A DNA stretch of 64,000 nucleotides from Pelagibacteraceae bacterium AG-430-F16 (GTDB taxonomy: Bacteria; Pseudomonadota; Alphaproteobacteria; Pelagibacterales; Pelagibacteraceae), in NCBI GenBank assembly GCA_003213015.1, contig QCOG01000001.1:62001-126000 (forward strand). The letters run 5' to 3'. Below, in pieces: positions 8,286 to 17,641 of the stretch. The position numbers and the translations under genes are program-made. The first letter of the stretch is position 1. Each line of letters starts with the position of its first letter. Under the pieces are notes generated by a model, which ran no database searches, had not been told where the DNA came from, and was given only the letters and a program-made list of their open reading frames with translations.

Positions 8286-9959
8286 ATGAAAAAAATTTGT
8301 TTTTTTTTAATAATTTTTTTATATCAAACTTTTTCCTACGCTAAAACAACTGAAAATATTGAATTCAACCACAAGTATTTATCAAATTATTTTTCAGCAA
8401 TAATATCCATTAATAATCAAGACGATAAAGATTCGTTAAAGTATTTAAATAATTTAAAGAGTCTTGTTAAAACTCATAAGAGTTATTTGGAAAATTATCT
8501 TATCTCATTAGTTTTAAATAATAAAATTGATGTCGCTTTTAATAAAGCTGTTCAATTAAAGGCTAACGAAACAAATTTTTTTGAGGCAAAAATACTTTTA
8601 GTTCTAAATTCGATAAATAAAAAAGATTTTTCAAATGCGATGTTAACTTTGGAGCAAATGGATGAAATTCCACTAGATACTCTCGAGCTTATTATCAAAG
8701 AGACATTAAAAGATTATCTAGACACAATCACATTTAAAAAGATGGACAAAAACGAAGATGTCCAGTTCGGTGAAATAGATAGAATAAAAAAGATTTTTCA
8801 GTCTTGTTACTTAGGCAAAAAGAACACAGATCTTTTATTTGAAGAGCTTTTGATTAAAGATACTGAAGATTTTTCAAGGTATTTTTTTTTCTACATTAAT
8901 TATTTAGCTCAAATCAAGGATTTTAAAAAAATAAACGAGTTACAAAATAAGATTGATTATACGAATAGCGGTATTTTAATTGCTCAAGCAAAACAGTGGA
9001 TTGAAAATAAAAGATACGACAAAATTACTTCAACGTTCTCATGTAAAAATGAAAATCACATTATATCTGAATTCTTGTTTTTGATTTCTAACTTATATTC
9101 TTCACAAGAACTCTATAAAAAGTCAAATTTTTATATTCATTTATCAAATTATCTGAATCCTAAATTTAATTTTAATAACAGCTTATTAGCTGAAAATTAT
9201 ATAAGTAATAAGAAATTTGATTTAGCTTTAAAATCTTTGAATTTTATTTCAGAGGAAGATCTTATTTTTAGTTGGTATAAAAATAAAAAAAAATCTTCAA
9301 TAATAAAAAAACAAGAAAACGAAGTAACAGCACTCAATTTTTTAGAAAAAAAATTTGATGGATTAAAAACTAATAATATAAAAATTTTGTATGACATGGG
9401 TGGAATTTATAAAAGTTTTGAAAAATATGACGAAGCGATTAAAGTTTACTCTAAATTATTAAAGTTGTTAGACAATAGATCAAAAGCTTATGCTGATATT
9501 TTATATAGACGGGGAGGTAGCTTCGAAAGGACTGGAGATTACGAAACTGCTGATAAAGATTTATTAGAGTCTTTAAACATTACTCGAGAAAATCCTTACG
9601 TATTAAATTACCTTGCATATAGCTGGTTGGAGAGAAACTATAAAATTGAACTTTCAATGGAAATGTTAAAAGAAGCATATGATTTAAGAAAAAACGATCC
9701 TTATATAACCGATTCTTTGGGATGGGGATATTATTTAATAAACGATTTTGAGAATGCAGAAAAATATTTGAAGAAAGCTGTAGAATTAATGCCATATGAT
9801 CCGATAGTGAATGATCATTACGGGGACATACTTTGGATGTTAAATAGAAAAATACAAGCAAGATATTTTTGGAACAATGTATTAAATTTAGATGAAACAG
9901 AGGATGAAATGAAAATTGATGTTAAGAAAAAGATTATTTATGGTATAGAAAAAACTTAA
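8286..9959 (+). CDS. Exported tetratricopeptide-repeat protein
   Basis: A clear signal peptide (MKKICFFLIIFLYQTFSYA) is followed by about 540 residues of helical repeats. The C-terminal part shows regular TPR units such as YDEAIKVYSKLLKLLDN and FENAEKYLKKAVELMPYDP. TPR solenoids are protein-binding scaffolds. In alphaproteobacteria a long exported TPR protein commonly sits next to ispE, and its molecular function is unknown. The track starts at 8052, inside the divergent udg gene; the ATG at 8286 with the signal sequence is the believable start. It precedes ispE by 7 nt, so the two are probably co-transcribed. Confidence 0.85.
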   Translation: MKKICFFLIIFLYQTFSYAKTTENIEFNHKYLSNYFSAIISINNQDDKDSLKYLNNLKSLVKTHKSYLENYLISLVLNNKIDVAFNKAVQLKANETNFFEAKILLVLNSINKKDFSNAMLTLEQMDEIPLDTLELIIKETLKDYLDTITFKKMDKNEDVQFGEIDRIKKIFQSCYLGKKNTDLLFEELLIKDTEDFSRYFFFYINYLAQIKDFKKINELQNKIDYTNSGILIAQAKQWIENKRYDKITSTFSCKNENHIISEFLFLISNLYSSQELYKKSNFYIHLSNYLNPKFNFNNSLLAENYISNKKFDLALKSLNFISEEDLIFSWYKNKKKSSIIKKQENEVTALNFLEKKFDGLKTNNIKILYDMGGIYKSFEKYDEAIKVYSKLLKLLDNRSKAYADILYRRGGSFERTGDYETADKDLLESLNITRENPYVLNYLAYSWLERNYKIELSMEMLKEAYDLRKNDPYITDSLGWGYYLINDFENAEKYLKKAVELMPYDPIVNDHYGDILWMLNRKIQARYFWNNVLNLDETEDEMKIDVKKKIIYGIEKT

Positions 9960-9966
9960 ATTTCAC

Positions 9967-10797
9967 ATGCACAGAAAAGTAATAAAGTCTTTTGCAAAAA
10001 TTAATCTTTTTTTAAACGTAGTTTCAAAAAAAAAAAAATTTCATAGAATTCAGTCTCTTTTTAGTTTAATTGACCTACATGATAGAATAGAAATATCAAC
10101 AATTAATCATAAAAAACATTTTATAAAATTTGTTGGAAAATTCTCTAAAGGAATAAGTAAAAAAAATTCTGTTTTTACTTTACTTAAAATTTTAGATCAA
10201 AAAAGGCTAATTAAAAAAAAATACTATATTAAAGTTACAAAAAATATTCCTCAAAAATCAGGTATGGGAGGTGGTTCTATGAATGCTGCTTCAATTCTAA
10301 AATTTCTTTTAAAAAAGAAAATTGTGATTTTAAATAAAAAACAAATTTTGGAGGTTTGTGAGATGGTAGGTAACGATGTAAAAATAGGGTTATATAAGGG
10401 TCCAATTTTTTTGAACTCAAACAACTCAATTCAAACATTAAAAAAAGGATTTAGTTACTATTTGTTGATATTTAAACCAAAAATTGGTTGTTCTACAAAA
10501 TATATCTTTTCAAAATTTAAAAAATTTTCAAAGAAAATACCTTCAAATAAAAAAAATTTGCTTAAATTAAATAATAAAAAGAATGATTTGGAGCCAATTG
10601 TGTTAAAAAAATTTGGAAATATTAGCAAACCACTATTTTTTTTGAAAAGCTTACAAGGAATAGAATTTGTAAGAATGACAGGGTCCGGTTCCAGCTTTGT
10701 TGCCTACTTTAAGTCTAAAAAAAACTTGCTAAATGCGTCTAAATTATTCACCAATAAATACAAAAAATATTGGTCTGTAATGTCTAAAACTATATAA
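9967..10797 (+). CDS. ispE: 4-diphosphocytidyl-2-C-methyl-D-erythritol kinase
   Basis: IspE phosphorylates CDP-methylerythritol in the MEP route to isopentenyl diphosphate, which feeds quinones and the bactoprenol carrier. The GHMP-kinase ATP loop SGMGGGSMNAASIL (near residue 98) and the C-terminal MTGSGSSFVAYF match the family. The N-terminal KSFAKINLFLNV also fits. Length of 276 is normal. The protein is strongly lysine-rich, following the AT bias of the genome. It lies 7 nt after the TPR gene and 33 bp before tRNA-Gln. Confidence 0.94.
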   Translation: MHRKVIKSFAKINLFLNVVSKKKKFHRIQSLFSLIDLHDRIEISTINHKKHFIKFVGKFSKGISKKNSVFTLLKILDQKRLIKKKYYIKVTKNIPQKSGMGGGSMNAASILKFLLKKKIVILNKKQILEVCEMVGNDVKIGLYKGPIFLNSNNSIQTLKKGFSYYLLIFKPKIGCSTKYIFSKFKKFSKKIPSNKKNLLKLNNKKNDLEPIVLKKFGNISKPLFFLKSLQGIEFVRMTGSGSSFVAYFKSKKNLLNASKLFTNKYKKYWSVMSKTI

Positions 10798-10810
10798 TTT
10801 TTGATTAGTT

Positions 10811-10820
10811 GTGTTATAAG
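10811..10820 (+). promoter_or_regulatory. Extended -10 promoter candidate for tRNA-Gln
   Basis: GTGTTATAAG contains TG-N-TATAAG, an extended -10 element ending 10 bp before the first base of tRNA-Gln. No good -35 hexamer lies at the normal distance, which an extended -10 can tolerate. The site lies between the ispE stop and the tRNA, and it could also drive the downstream nucleotidyltransferase. Confidence 0.35.
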
Positions 10821-10830
10821 AATTTAATTT

Positions 10831-10905
10831 TGGGGCGTAGCCAAGTGGTAAGGCAGCGGTTTTTGGTACCGCCATTCCTAGGTTCGAATCCTAGCGCCCC
10901 AGCCA
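10831..10905 (+). tRNA. tRNA-Gln (anticodon TTG)
   Basis: The 75-nt cloverleaf folds by eye. The acceptor is TGGGGCG paired with CGCCCCA, the D arm is GCC...GGC, and the anticodon stem is GCGGT/ACCGC around the loop TTTTGGT (anticodon TTG, reading CAA and CAG). The T arm is CTAGG/CCTAG around TTCGAAT, and the discriminator is G. The 3' CCA is encoded. A CCA-adding/poly(A) polymerase-family gene starts 3 nt later. Confidence 0.97.
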
Positions 10906-10908
10906 ATT

Positions 10909-12180
10909 ATGTTTAAACTAATTAATAACTTTTTTAACCAGAGTAAAAACGATTTATTTAAAAAGAATACACTGGATATTCAGAAAAATTTTCCAGTAAA
11001 AAAAATCTTTGACGCAATCAAGACTTTTTCAGATGAAAGTGATGTTTATTATGTTGGAGGATGTATTAGGAAGACTTTTTGTCATGAGCCTGTGGATGAT
11101 ATTGATTTAGCAACAAACATAAATCCTGACGAAGTTATACTGTCGTTAAAGAAAAATAATATTTCCTTTTATGAAACCGGAAAAAATCATGGAACAATTA
11201 CTGCAATTATTGATGACAAGAAATTTGAAATTACGTCTTTAAGGAAGGACATATCTACTGATGGAAGGCACGCAAAAGTATTATTTTCAAAAGATTGGAG
11301 AGAAGATGCGGAGAGAAGGGACTTTACTTTTAACTCAATGTACTCAAATACTTATGGTGAAGTGTTTGATCCCTTTAATGGACGAAAAGATTTAGAAAAT
11401 GGTTGTGTCAGATTTATTGGAGATCCATCAAAACGTATTAAAGAAGATTACCTTAGAATACTCAGATATATAAGATTTTTCTTAAACTATTCAAAAAAAG
11501 ACCACGAGCCAAAAATAAAAAAAATTATCAAACAAAATTTAGATGGTTTACTTAAAATCTCTAAAGAAAGGTTAATAGATGAATTGAAAAAGATCATTTT
11601 TTCCAAGGGATTCATAAATCTTAAAAAGGACAATTTTTCAAAAGAAATTCTTGAACTTGTTTTCCCAAGTTTAAACAATACTTCATTTTTAAAAGATAAA
11701 AATAAACATCTTATTGAAGATATACAATCAAACAAGAATTTCATTGTATTGCTAAGTGCTATGATGATCAAAGATTTAAATAGTATTAATTATATACTTT
11801 ATAAGTTCAATTTTTCTAATCAAGATAAACAGAGACTTCTTTATATTCAAGATAACTATCAAATGAGTTTAGAGAAAAGTTTTTTTGATAGAGAGTTGAA
11901 AAAAAGAATATATTTTGGAGAAAAAGAAAGTCTTTTAGATCTTATAACTTTGCAATTATTAATCTTTAATAAAAACGAGAAAGCACTTAATGATTTGATT
12001 ATAACTACTAAAAAAACCGATTTGCCAAAATTTCCTTATAGTGCCGATTTTTTAATTAAAAATTTTGATTATAAACCTGGAAAAAAAATGGGAAAAAAAC
12101 TTAAAGAAATAGAGACACTTTGGGTTGATAATGATTTTAAAATCTCTAAAAATGAAATTGAAAAAATTGTTCTTAATTAA
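10909..12180 (+). CDS. CCA tRNA nucleotidyltransferase / poly(A) polymerase family
   Basis: This class II nucleotidyltransferase has the GG signature and catalytic acids in [11 protein letters not shown] and [10 protein letters not shown] (near residues 48-68). The neck-domain motif [10 protein letters not shown] and the [16 protein letters not shown] segment follow. It repairs or adds 3' CCA on tRNAs, or adds poly(A) to RNA; sequence alone does not separate the two in alphaproteobacteria. The 423 residues match the alphaproteobacterial form. The ATG is 3 nt after tRNA-Gln, so the mRNA 5' end would be made by tRNA 3' processing if the two are co-transcribed. Its stop shares TTAA with convergent greA. 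Confidence 0.92.
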   Translation: MFKLINNFFNQSKNDLFKKNTLDIQKNFPVKKIFDAIKTFSDESDVYYVGGCIRKTFCHEPVDDIDLATNINPDEVILSLKKNNISFYETGKNHGTITAIIDDKKFEITSLRKDISTDGRHAKVLFSKDWREDAERRDFTFNSMYSNTYGEVFDPFNGRKDLENGCVRFIGDPSKRIKEDYLRILRYIRFFLNYSKKDHEPKIKKIIKQNLDGLLKISKERLIDELKKIIFSKGFINLKKDNFSKEILELVFPSLNNTSFLKDKNKHLIEDIQSNKNFIVLLSAMMIKDLNSINYILYKFNFSNQDKQRLLYIQDNYQMSLEKSFFDRELKKRIYFGEKESLLDLITLQLLIFNKNEKALNDLIITTKKTDLPKFPYSADFLIKNFDYKPGKKMGKKLKEIETLWVDNDFKISKNEIEKIVLN

Positions 12181-12650
12181 AGATATTTGACATCTTCAAT
12201 TTCAAAATTTTTTTCGCCAGAAGGAGTTTTTATTTCAACTAAATCATTTTTATTTTTTCCTATTAATCCTTTTCCTATTGGTGATTGAAAAAAAATTAGG
12301 TTTTTTTTAAGATCAGCTTCGTCTTTGCCAACAATTTTATATGTTAATTTTTCATTAGAATCTAAATCTTTAAGGTAAACAGTAGAACCAAATATCACCT
12401 TTCCAAGATTTTCGATTTTAGTTACGTCAATAACATTGGCCCTTGCAATAATATCTTCAATTTGCTGAATACGACCTTCGTTGTGTGACTGCTGTTCTTT
12501 AGCCGCATGATATTCAGCATTTTCTTTTAAATCACCATGTGATCTAGCTTCTGAAATAGCAGATACTATTTCTGGCCTTTTTTTTTCTTTTAAAAAAACT
12601 AATTCCTCTTTAATTTTATTTAATCCGTTAACTGTTATCGGCTCTTTCAT
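12177..12650 (-). CDS. greA: Transcription elongation factor GreA
   Basis: GreA rescues backtracked RNA polymerase by stimulating transcript cleavage. The N-terminal coiled coil (residues 1-75) contains the tip signature [15 protein letters not shown] with the acidic residues that reach the polymerase active site. The C-terminal globular domain ends in [13 protein letters not shown] and a short tail. The length of 157 is standard. The stop overlaps that of the convergent nucleotidyltransferase by 4 nt (TTAA). hemF lies 8 nt upstream on the same strand. Confidence 0.96.
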   Translation of the reverse strand: MKEPITVNGLNKIKEELVFLKEKKRPEIVSAISEARSHGDLKENAEYHAAKEQQSHNEGRIQQIEDIIARANVIDVTKIENLGKVIFGSTVYLKDLDSNEKLTYKIVGKDEADLKKNLIFFQSPIGKGLIGKNKNDLVEIKTPSGEKNFEIEDVKYL

Positions 12651-12658
12651 AAATTAAT

Positions 12659-13486
12659 TTATTCCCAATTAGCTGTAGGAGGTAAAGACATCAAAATAGC
12701 TTCTACATTTCCTCCAGTTTGTAATCCAAATTTTGTACCTCTATCGTGAAGCAAATTAAATTCAACGTACCTACCTCTTTTTTTATTTTGAATTAGTTTG
12801 TCCTTTTTTTTCCATCTTTTTTTAGATTTCTTTGTAATTATTTCTTTAAATAAATATGAAAAAGCTATACCTACATCTCTTACAAAAGCAAAATCTTTGT
12901 CCCAATTTTCCTTCTTATAATCAAAAAATATTCCTCCAATTCCTCTAGGTTCGTTTCTATGATGTAAATAAAAATAATCATCACACCATTTTTTATATTT
13001 TTTATAGTAATTTTTGCCATGTTTATTGCACATCATTTTTAATTTTTTCTTAACAATTTTTTCTAGCGCTGAGTCTTTAAAACACGGAGTAAAATCCATT
13101 CCTCCACCAAACCACCCATGATCTGTAATTATGTATCTCGTATTAAAATGCATTGCTGGGATATAAGGATTTTTCATATGCATAACAATTGATATTCCTG
13201 ATGCCCAAAAATTTTTACTATTATTAAATCTAGGTATTTTTTTTTTAAATTCATTTGAGAAATTTCCATATACTTCAGAAAAATTTACACCTACTTTCTC
13301 AAAAACATTTCCGTTTTTAAGAAGCCTTGATTTTCCACCGCCCTCATCTTTTGTTTCATTTCTAGACCACACCTTCGTTTCAAAATAAGAGGATCCGTTT
13401 TCAATATTCTCAATTTCGTGACAAATTAATTCTTGAATGGTTAAAAACCAATTTCGCACCAATTTTTTTTTAATGTTTTCTTCCAT
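12659..13486 (-). CDS. hemF: Oxygen-dependent coproporphyrinogen III oxidase
   Basis: HemF performs the aerobic oxidative decarboxylation of coproporphyrinogen III to protoporphyrinogen IX in heme synthesis. FGGGMDFTPC and HRNEPRGIGGIFFDY are family signatures, and the C-terminus GTKFGLQTGGNVEAILMSLPPTANW is highly conserved. Length is 275. It sits between trmL and greA on the minus strand and close to the cytochrome bc1 operon, which uses heme. Only this oxygen-dependent enzyme is visible here; no HemN is in the window. Confidence 0.97.
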   Translation of the reverse strand: MEENIKKKLVRNWFLTIQELICHEIENIENGSSYFETKVWSRNETKDEGGGKSRLLKNGNVFEKVGVNFSEVYGNFSNEFKKKIPRFNNSKNFWASGISIVMHMKNPYIPAMHFNTRYIITDHGWFGGGMDFTPCFKDSALEKIVKKKLKMMCNKHGKNYYKKYKKWCDDYFYLHHRNEPRGIGGIFFDYKKENWDKDFAFVRDVGIAFSYLFKEIITKKSKKRWKKKDKLIQNKKRGRYVEFNLLHDRGTKFGLQTGGNVEAILMSLPPTANWE

Positions 13487-13498
13487 TGAATAATTTGA

Positions 13499-13957
13499 TT
13501 ATAATATTAGTTTCGATAACAACATTGATACAGTAGTCGATAAGTTTAAAGATCTTTTTTTTTTGAGAATTGGTATTTTTATTCTTTTGTCTACTTTATG
13601 ATGAATATTTTTTGGTACACCTGCACTTTCACTGCCAAATAAAAAAGTATCATTTTTTTGTATTTTAAATGATTTGATCGAATCTTTCGCTTTTGTAGTC
13701 ATCAGAACTATTCTTGAGTTCTTTTTTGCCTTAAAAAATTGATCTGAATTCTCGTAAATTTTAATCATTTTTTCATCTAAATAGTCCATTACTACTCTTC
13801 TAAAACGCTTGTCGTGAAAAGTGAAGCCACATGGTTGAATAATCTCCAATTTTACGCCCAAACATGAACAAGTTCTTATTATTGATGCAGTATTTTGAGG
13901 AATGTCAGGCTGATAGAGAGCAATTTTAGCTGTTAATTTTGTGTTATTATGTGTCAT
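13499..13957 (-). CDS. trmL: tRNA (cytidine/uridine-34-2'-O)-methyltransferase TrmL
   Basis: This small SPOUT methyltransferase has the usual TrmL layout. The N-terminal ALYQPDIPQNTASIIRTC, the SAM-knot motif FGSESAGVP and the C-terminal RSLNLSTTVSMLL are diagnostic. TrmL methylates the wobble ribose of tRNA-Leu species. Length is 152. It is divergent from petA across a 65-bp spacer that holds a 22-bp palindrome (separate entry) and is followed 12 nt downstream by hemF on the same strand. Confidence 0.93.
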   Translation of the reverse strand: MTHNNTKLTAKIALYQPDIPQNTASIIRTCSCLGVKLEIIQPCGFTFHDKRFRRVVMDYLDEKMIKIYENSDQFFKAKKNSRIVLMTTKAKDSIKSFKIQKNDTFLFGSESAGVPKNIHHKVDKRIKIPILKKKRSLNLSTTVSMLLSKLIL

Positions 13958-13984
13958 TCTTGCTATAGAAAAATTCCACTTTTA

Positions 13985-14006
13985 TATTATATGAAATCAT
14001 ATAATA
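13985..14006. promoter_or_regulatory. 22-bp perfect palindrome with -10-like elements on both arms (trmL/petA)
   Basis: TATTATATGA-AA-TCATATAATA has two perfect 10-bp arms around a 2-bp centre. It lies in the middle of the 65-bp divergent spacer. Each arm reads TATAAT outward: 14000-14005 towards petA, 17 bp before its ATG, and 13991-13986 on the minus strand towards trmL. It may therefore be a divergent promoter, an operator, or both. No U-run follows, so a terminator is unlikely. An AT-rich palindrome of this size can arise by chance. Confidence 0.4.
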
Positions 14007-14022
14007 AATAAATTAAGTATTA

Positions 14023-14535
14023 ATGTCAGACAAAGAAAAACCTAATAGAAGAGACTTTATTTTTACAGCTACTGCAGCTGTAGGGGCGGTTGGTGCAGGA
14101 GCTGCTGCATGGCCTTTAATTGATCAAATGAATCCGGATGCCTCCGTTAAGGCTCTTGCCAGCACAGAAGTAGATGTAAGTAGTTTGCAGCCAGGTCAGT
14201 CAATTACTGTTCTATGGAGAGGCAAACCAGTATTTATAAAGAGAAGAACAGAAAATGAAATTAGCGAAGCAAGAAACGTAAAAATTTCTGATTTGAAACA
14301 TCCTGAAAAAGATGAGGACAGAGCGCAAAATCCGGAGTGGTTAGTTATGTTAGGGGTTTGCACTCACTTAGGATGTGTACCATTAGCAGATAAAGGGGAA
14401 TATGGTGGTTGGTTTTGCCCGTGTCATGGTTCTCATTATGATACAGCAGGAAGAATAAGAAAAGGTCCGGCCCCAACCAATTTAGAGATTCCAAAGTACG
14501 AATTTGTAAATAGTAACACAATTAAGATAGGTTAA
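14023..14535 (+). CDS. petA: Cytochrome bc1 complex Rieske [2Fe-2S] subunit
   Basis: This is the iron-sulfur subunit of complex III, which takes electrons from ubiquinol and passes them to cytochrome c1. Ligand motifs CTHLGC (near residue 109) and CPCHGSHYD (near 128) bind the Rieske cluster. The N-terminus [19 protein letters not shown] is a twin-arginine-type signal anchor with the RR changed only in context, as expected for Tat export of a folded cluster protein. Length of 170 is typical. petB starts 1 nt after the stop, so petABC is an operon. Confidence 0.97.
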   Translation: MSDKEKPNRRDFIFTATAAVGAVGAGAAAWPLIDQMNPDASVKALASTEVDVSSLQPGQSITVLWRGKPVFIKRRTENEISEARNVKISDLKHPEKDEDRAQNPEWLVMLGVCTHLGCVPLADKGEYGGWFCPCHGSHYDTAGRIRKGPAPTNLEIPKYEFVNSNTIKIG

Positions 14536-14536
14536 A

Positions 14537-15805
14537 ATGAGCGATCACAATTACACTCCTTCATCAAAATTTGGAAAATGGTTTAATGATAGATTACCTT
14601 TGCTTACACTAGCAAATCACTTAACAGATTACCCGACGCCTAAAAATTTAAACTATTGGTGGACGTTTGGAGGTATTTTAACGTTTTGTCTAATTACTCA
14701 AATTATAACAGGTCTTGTTTTGGCTATGCATTATATAGCTCATGCAGACTTAGCTTTTAGTAGCGTTGAACACATTATGAGAGACGTAAACTATGGATGG
14801 CTCATAAGATATATTCATGCAAACGGAGCTTCAATGTTTTTCCTAGCAGTTTACATTCACATATTTAGATCTTTGTTTTATGGGTCTTACAAAGCCCCAA
14901 GAGAGATTATATGGATTTTGGGAATTATGATTTACTTATTAATGATGGCTGCAGCGTTTATGGGTTATGTATTACCTTGGGGACAAATGAGTTTTTGGGG
15001 AGCCACAGTTATTACTAATTTGTTTAGTGCTATTCCTTTAGTGGGCGAAAGTATAACTACATGGTTGTGGGGTGGTTACTCAGTTGACAATCCAACTTTG
15101 ACAAGATTTTTTACACTACACTATCTTATACCCTTTTTGATTTTGGGTCTGGTTGTTTTACACATATGGGCACTTCATGTTCCAGGTAATAATAATCCAG
15201 TGGGCATAGATATTCAAAAGCCCTCAAAAGATACTGTGCCATTCCATCCATACATTGTAATAAAAGATTTATTTGCATTACTATTATTTATGATTGTATT
15301 TGCCTTCTTTGTATTTTACTCTCCAAACATACTTGGGCATGCAGACAATTATATAGAAGCGAATCCATTAGTAACCCCAGCTCATATTGTACCAGAGTGG
15401 TATTTGTTACCATTTTATGCAATCCTAAGATCAATTCCTGATAAGCTTTTAGGAGTTATTGCAATGTTATCAGCGATATTTATTTTAGCTGCATTACCTT
15501 GGTTAGATACTTCAAAAGTAAGATCAGCAGTATTTAGACCTCTCTATAAACAATTTTACTGGATACTTGTGATCGATGTTTTAGTATTAGGTTATGTAGG
15601 GGCAATGCCTGCTGAGGGATTATATTTATTAATTGCAAGAGTAGCTACTGCATATTACTTTTTACATTTTTTATTGGTACTTCCGGTTTTGGGTAAAATT
15701 GAAAAAACAACACCTTTACCTCTAAGTATTACTAGTCCAGTTTTAGGGGGGTCGGCAGATCTCGCAATGGCAAAGAATACGGATGTAAGAAAAGAGAAGT
15801 TATAG
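14537..15805 (+). CDS. petB: Cytochrome bc1 complex cytochrome b
   Basis: This is a membrane subunit of complex III with about eight helices carrying both b hemes. Heme-ligand helices are visible in [31 protein letters not shown] and [19 protein letters not shown]. The Qo-site motif PEWY lies in [17 protein letters not shown] (near residue 285). Length of 422 is that of alphaproteobacterial cytochrome b, with no fusion to c1. It is flanked by petA (1 nt) and petC (1-nt overlap of TAG with GTG). Confidence 0.98.
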   Translation: MSDHNYTPSSKFGKWFNDRLPLLTLANHLTDYPTPKNLNYWWTFGGILTFCLITQIITGLVLAMHYIAHADLAFSSVEHIMRDVNYGWLIRYIHANGASMFFLAVYIHIFRSLFYGSYKAPREIIWILGIMIYLLMMAAAFMGYVLPWGQMSFWGATVITNLFSAIPLVGESITTWLWGGYSVDNPTLTRFFTLHYLIPFLILGLVVLHIWALHVPGNNNPVGIDIQKPSKDTVPFHPYIVIKDLFALLLFMIVFAFFVFYSPNILGHADNYIEANPLVTPAHIVPEWYLLPFYAILRSIPDKLLGVIAMLSAIFILAALPWLDTSKVRSAVFRPLYKQFYWILVIDVLVLGYVGAMPAEGLYLLIARVATAYYFLHFLLVLPVLGKIEKTTPLPLSITSPVLGGSADLAMAKNTDVRKEKL

Positions 15806-16587
15806 TGCAAAGAATATTAAAAATTCTTTTTTTCCTTTTAATTCTGAATACAAATTTTGCAAATTCAATATCTGCAGAAAATTCAAGTAAATTATTAACA
15901 ACTGACTGGTCTTTTAAAGGTCCATTCGGTAAATTTGATAGAGCTTCACTTCAAAGAGGTTATCAAGTTTACAATGAAGTCTGTGCTTCTTGCCACTCTT
16001 TAAAGTATGTTTCATACAGAAACTTGTCTGAAAAAGGTGGGCCAGAATTTTCTATAAAAGAAGCAAAGGCCATTGCTGCAAGTTTTGAAGTTACTGATGG
16101 CCCAAATCAAGATGGTGAAATGTTTGCAAGACCAGCGAAACTTTCTGATAAATTTGTAATGCCGTACAGCAACGAAGAGGAAGCTAAATCAGCTAATGGA
16201 GGTGCCTATCCACCAGATATGTCTGTTTTGGTGAAGGCAAGATCAGGCGGAGCAGATTATATATACTCAGTTTTACTAGGTTATGTGGACCCACCTGAAA
16301 ATATAAAACTAGATGATGGGGTTTATTACAACAAATACATGTATGGAAACAAAATTAAAATGCCCAAACAACTTTCTGATGGTCTTGTAGAATATTCTGA
16401 CGGGACAAATGCTACCGAAAAACAAATGGCAAAAGATGTTGTAAGTTTTCTTATGTGGACTGCAGAACCTCATTTAGAGCAAAGGCATAAAACAGGATTT
16501 AGAGCAATTGTTTATTTGATTATACTTACTGTGCTAGTCTATTTTAGTATGAAAAAAATATGGTCAAGAGTTGAAACGAATGTTTAA
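15805..16587 (+). CDS. petC: Cytochrome bc1 complex cytochrome c1
   Basis: A signal peptide (QRILKILFFLLILNTNFANS) leads to a heme c site CASCHSLKYVSYRN near residue 53. A distal Met ligand probably lies in the KMPKQLSDGLV region. One C-terminal membrane anchor (GFRAIVYLIILTVLVYFSM) holds it in the membrane. It passes electrons from the Rieske centre to soluble cytochrome c. The start is GTG, overlapping the petB TAG by one base. The 3' end overlaps convergent ychF by 24 nt, so the last eight codons are coding on both strands. Confidence 0.97.
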   Translation: MQRILKILFFLLILNTNFANSISAENSSKLLTTDWSFKGPFGKFDRASLQRGYQVYNEVCASCHSLKYVSYRNLSEKGGPEFSIKEAKAIAASFEVTDGPNQDGEMFARPAKLSDKFVMPYSNEEEAKSANGGAYPPDMSVLVKARSGGADYIYSVLLGYVDPPENIKLDDGVYYNKYMYGNKIKMPKQLSDGLVEYSDGTNATEKQMAKDVVSFLMWTAEPHLEQRHKTGFRAIVYLIILTVLVYFSMKKIWSRVETNV

Positions 16588-17637
16588 AATATCGCCGTCT
16601 TTTACAATATAATCCTTTCCTTCTAACCTCATTTTACCATTATTTTTAGAATTGACCCAACCATCGTTATCTAAAAAATCATTATACGAGACAGTTTCCG
16701 CTCTAATAAAACCCTTTTCAAAATCTGTATGTATTTTGCCTGCTGCAGTGGGTGCCAAACTATCTTTTTCAATTGTCCAAGCTCTACTTTCTTCAGGACC
16801 TGACGTAAAAAAAGTATTTAATTTTAACAATTTATAACCTTTATTAATTAAGTTATTCAAGCCTGTTGTTTTAATTCCCATAACTTTCATAAAATTTTCT
16901 TTTTCATCATTGTTTAGTTGATTAATTTGGTTTTCAATATCTGCTGATATAATTAAAACATTTTCCATATTTACAGAATTTTTTACTTGCTCAGTATATT
17001 TATTACCATTTTCTATACTGTTTTCATCAACATTGCATACATATAACTTTGGTTTTAATGAGAGAAGGCCAGAAGAAGATATCTCATTTTTATCGAAATT
17101 TCGCTTTAAGTTGTCAATTGGCTTATCATTATTAATTAATTCAAGTGCTTGATTAAATAATTCAAATTCTTTTTCATTTAAATTTTTTTTGTTTTTTTTA
17201 TCAATTCTTTTTTGAATTGACTCTAAATCTGCTAATTTCATTTCAGTCTCTATAATTTCTAAATCTCTAGTTGGATCAACATTAGGGTTAATGTTTTGAA
17301 TGTCAGTGGAGTCGAAACATCTTAAAAGATGTATAATCGCATCAACTTCTCTTATATGGGATAAAAATTTATTTCCTAAACCTTCACCTTTAGAGGCTCC
17401 TTTTACAAGTCCTGCAATGTCCACAAATGTAATACTCGTATAAATTTTTTTTTTGGATTTTGAAATTTGAACAAGTTTATCCAGCCTTGTATCTACAACA
17501 GGCACCATGCCAACATTAGGTTCGATTGTGCAAAAAGGAAAATTTCCAGAAAGCGCTTTAGTAGAATTTGTTAATGCGTTAAATAAAGTTGATTTCCCAA
17601 CATTAGGCAAACCTACGATACCGCATTTAAAACCCAT
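16564..17637 (-). CDS. ychF: Ribosome-associated ATPase/GTPase YchF (Obg family)
   Basis: The P-loop GLPNVGKSTLFNAL (residues 8-21), the G3 DIAGLVKGAS and the G4 NVDE (in place of NKxD) are the YchF signature. That G4 change shifts nucleotide preference towards ATP. A central coiled insertion and a C-terminal TGS domain follow. YchF binds the ribosome and influences start selection and oxidative stress. Length of 357 is normal. It follows pth by 4 nt in the prs-rplY-pth-ychF run common in alphaproteobacteria, and overlaps petC by 24 nt at the 3' end. Confidence 0.95.
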   Translation of the reverse strand: MGFKCGIVGLPNVGKSTLFNALTNSTKALSGNFPFCTIEPNVGMVPVVDTRLDKLVQISKSKKKIYTSITFVDIAGLVKGASKGEGLGNKFLSHIREVDAIIHLLRCFDSTDIQNINPNVDPTRDLEIIETEMKLADLESIQKRIDKKNKKNLNEKEFELFNQALELINNDKPIDNLKRNFDKNEISSSGLLSLKPKLYVCNVDENSIENGNKYTEQVKNSVNMENVLIISADIENQINQLNNDEKENFMKVMGIKTTGLNNLINKGYKLLKLNTFFTSGPEESRAWTIEKDSLAPTAAGKIHTDFEKGFIRAETVSYNDFLDNDGWVNSKNNGKMRLEGKDYIVKDGDILNIRFNS

Positions 17638-17641
17638 TTAG

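Noticed and set aside
9197-9861. Antisense ORFs in the TPR gene
   Set aside because: No recognised domain and they oppose a clear coding frame.
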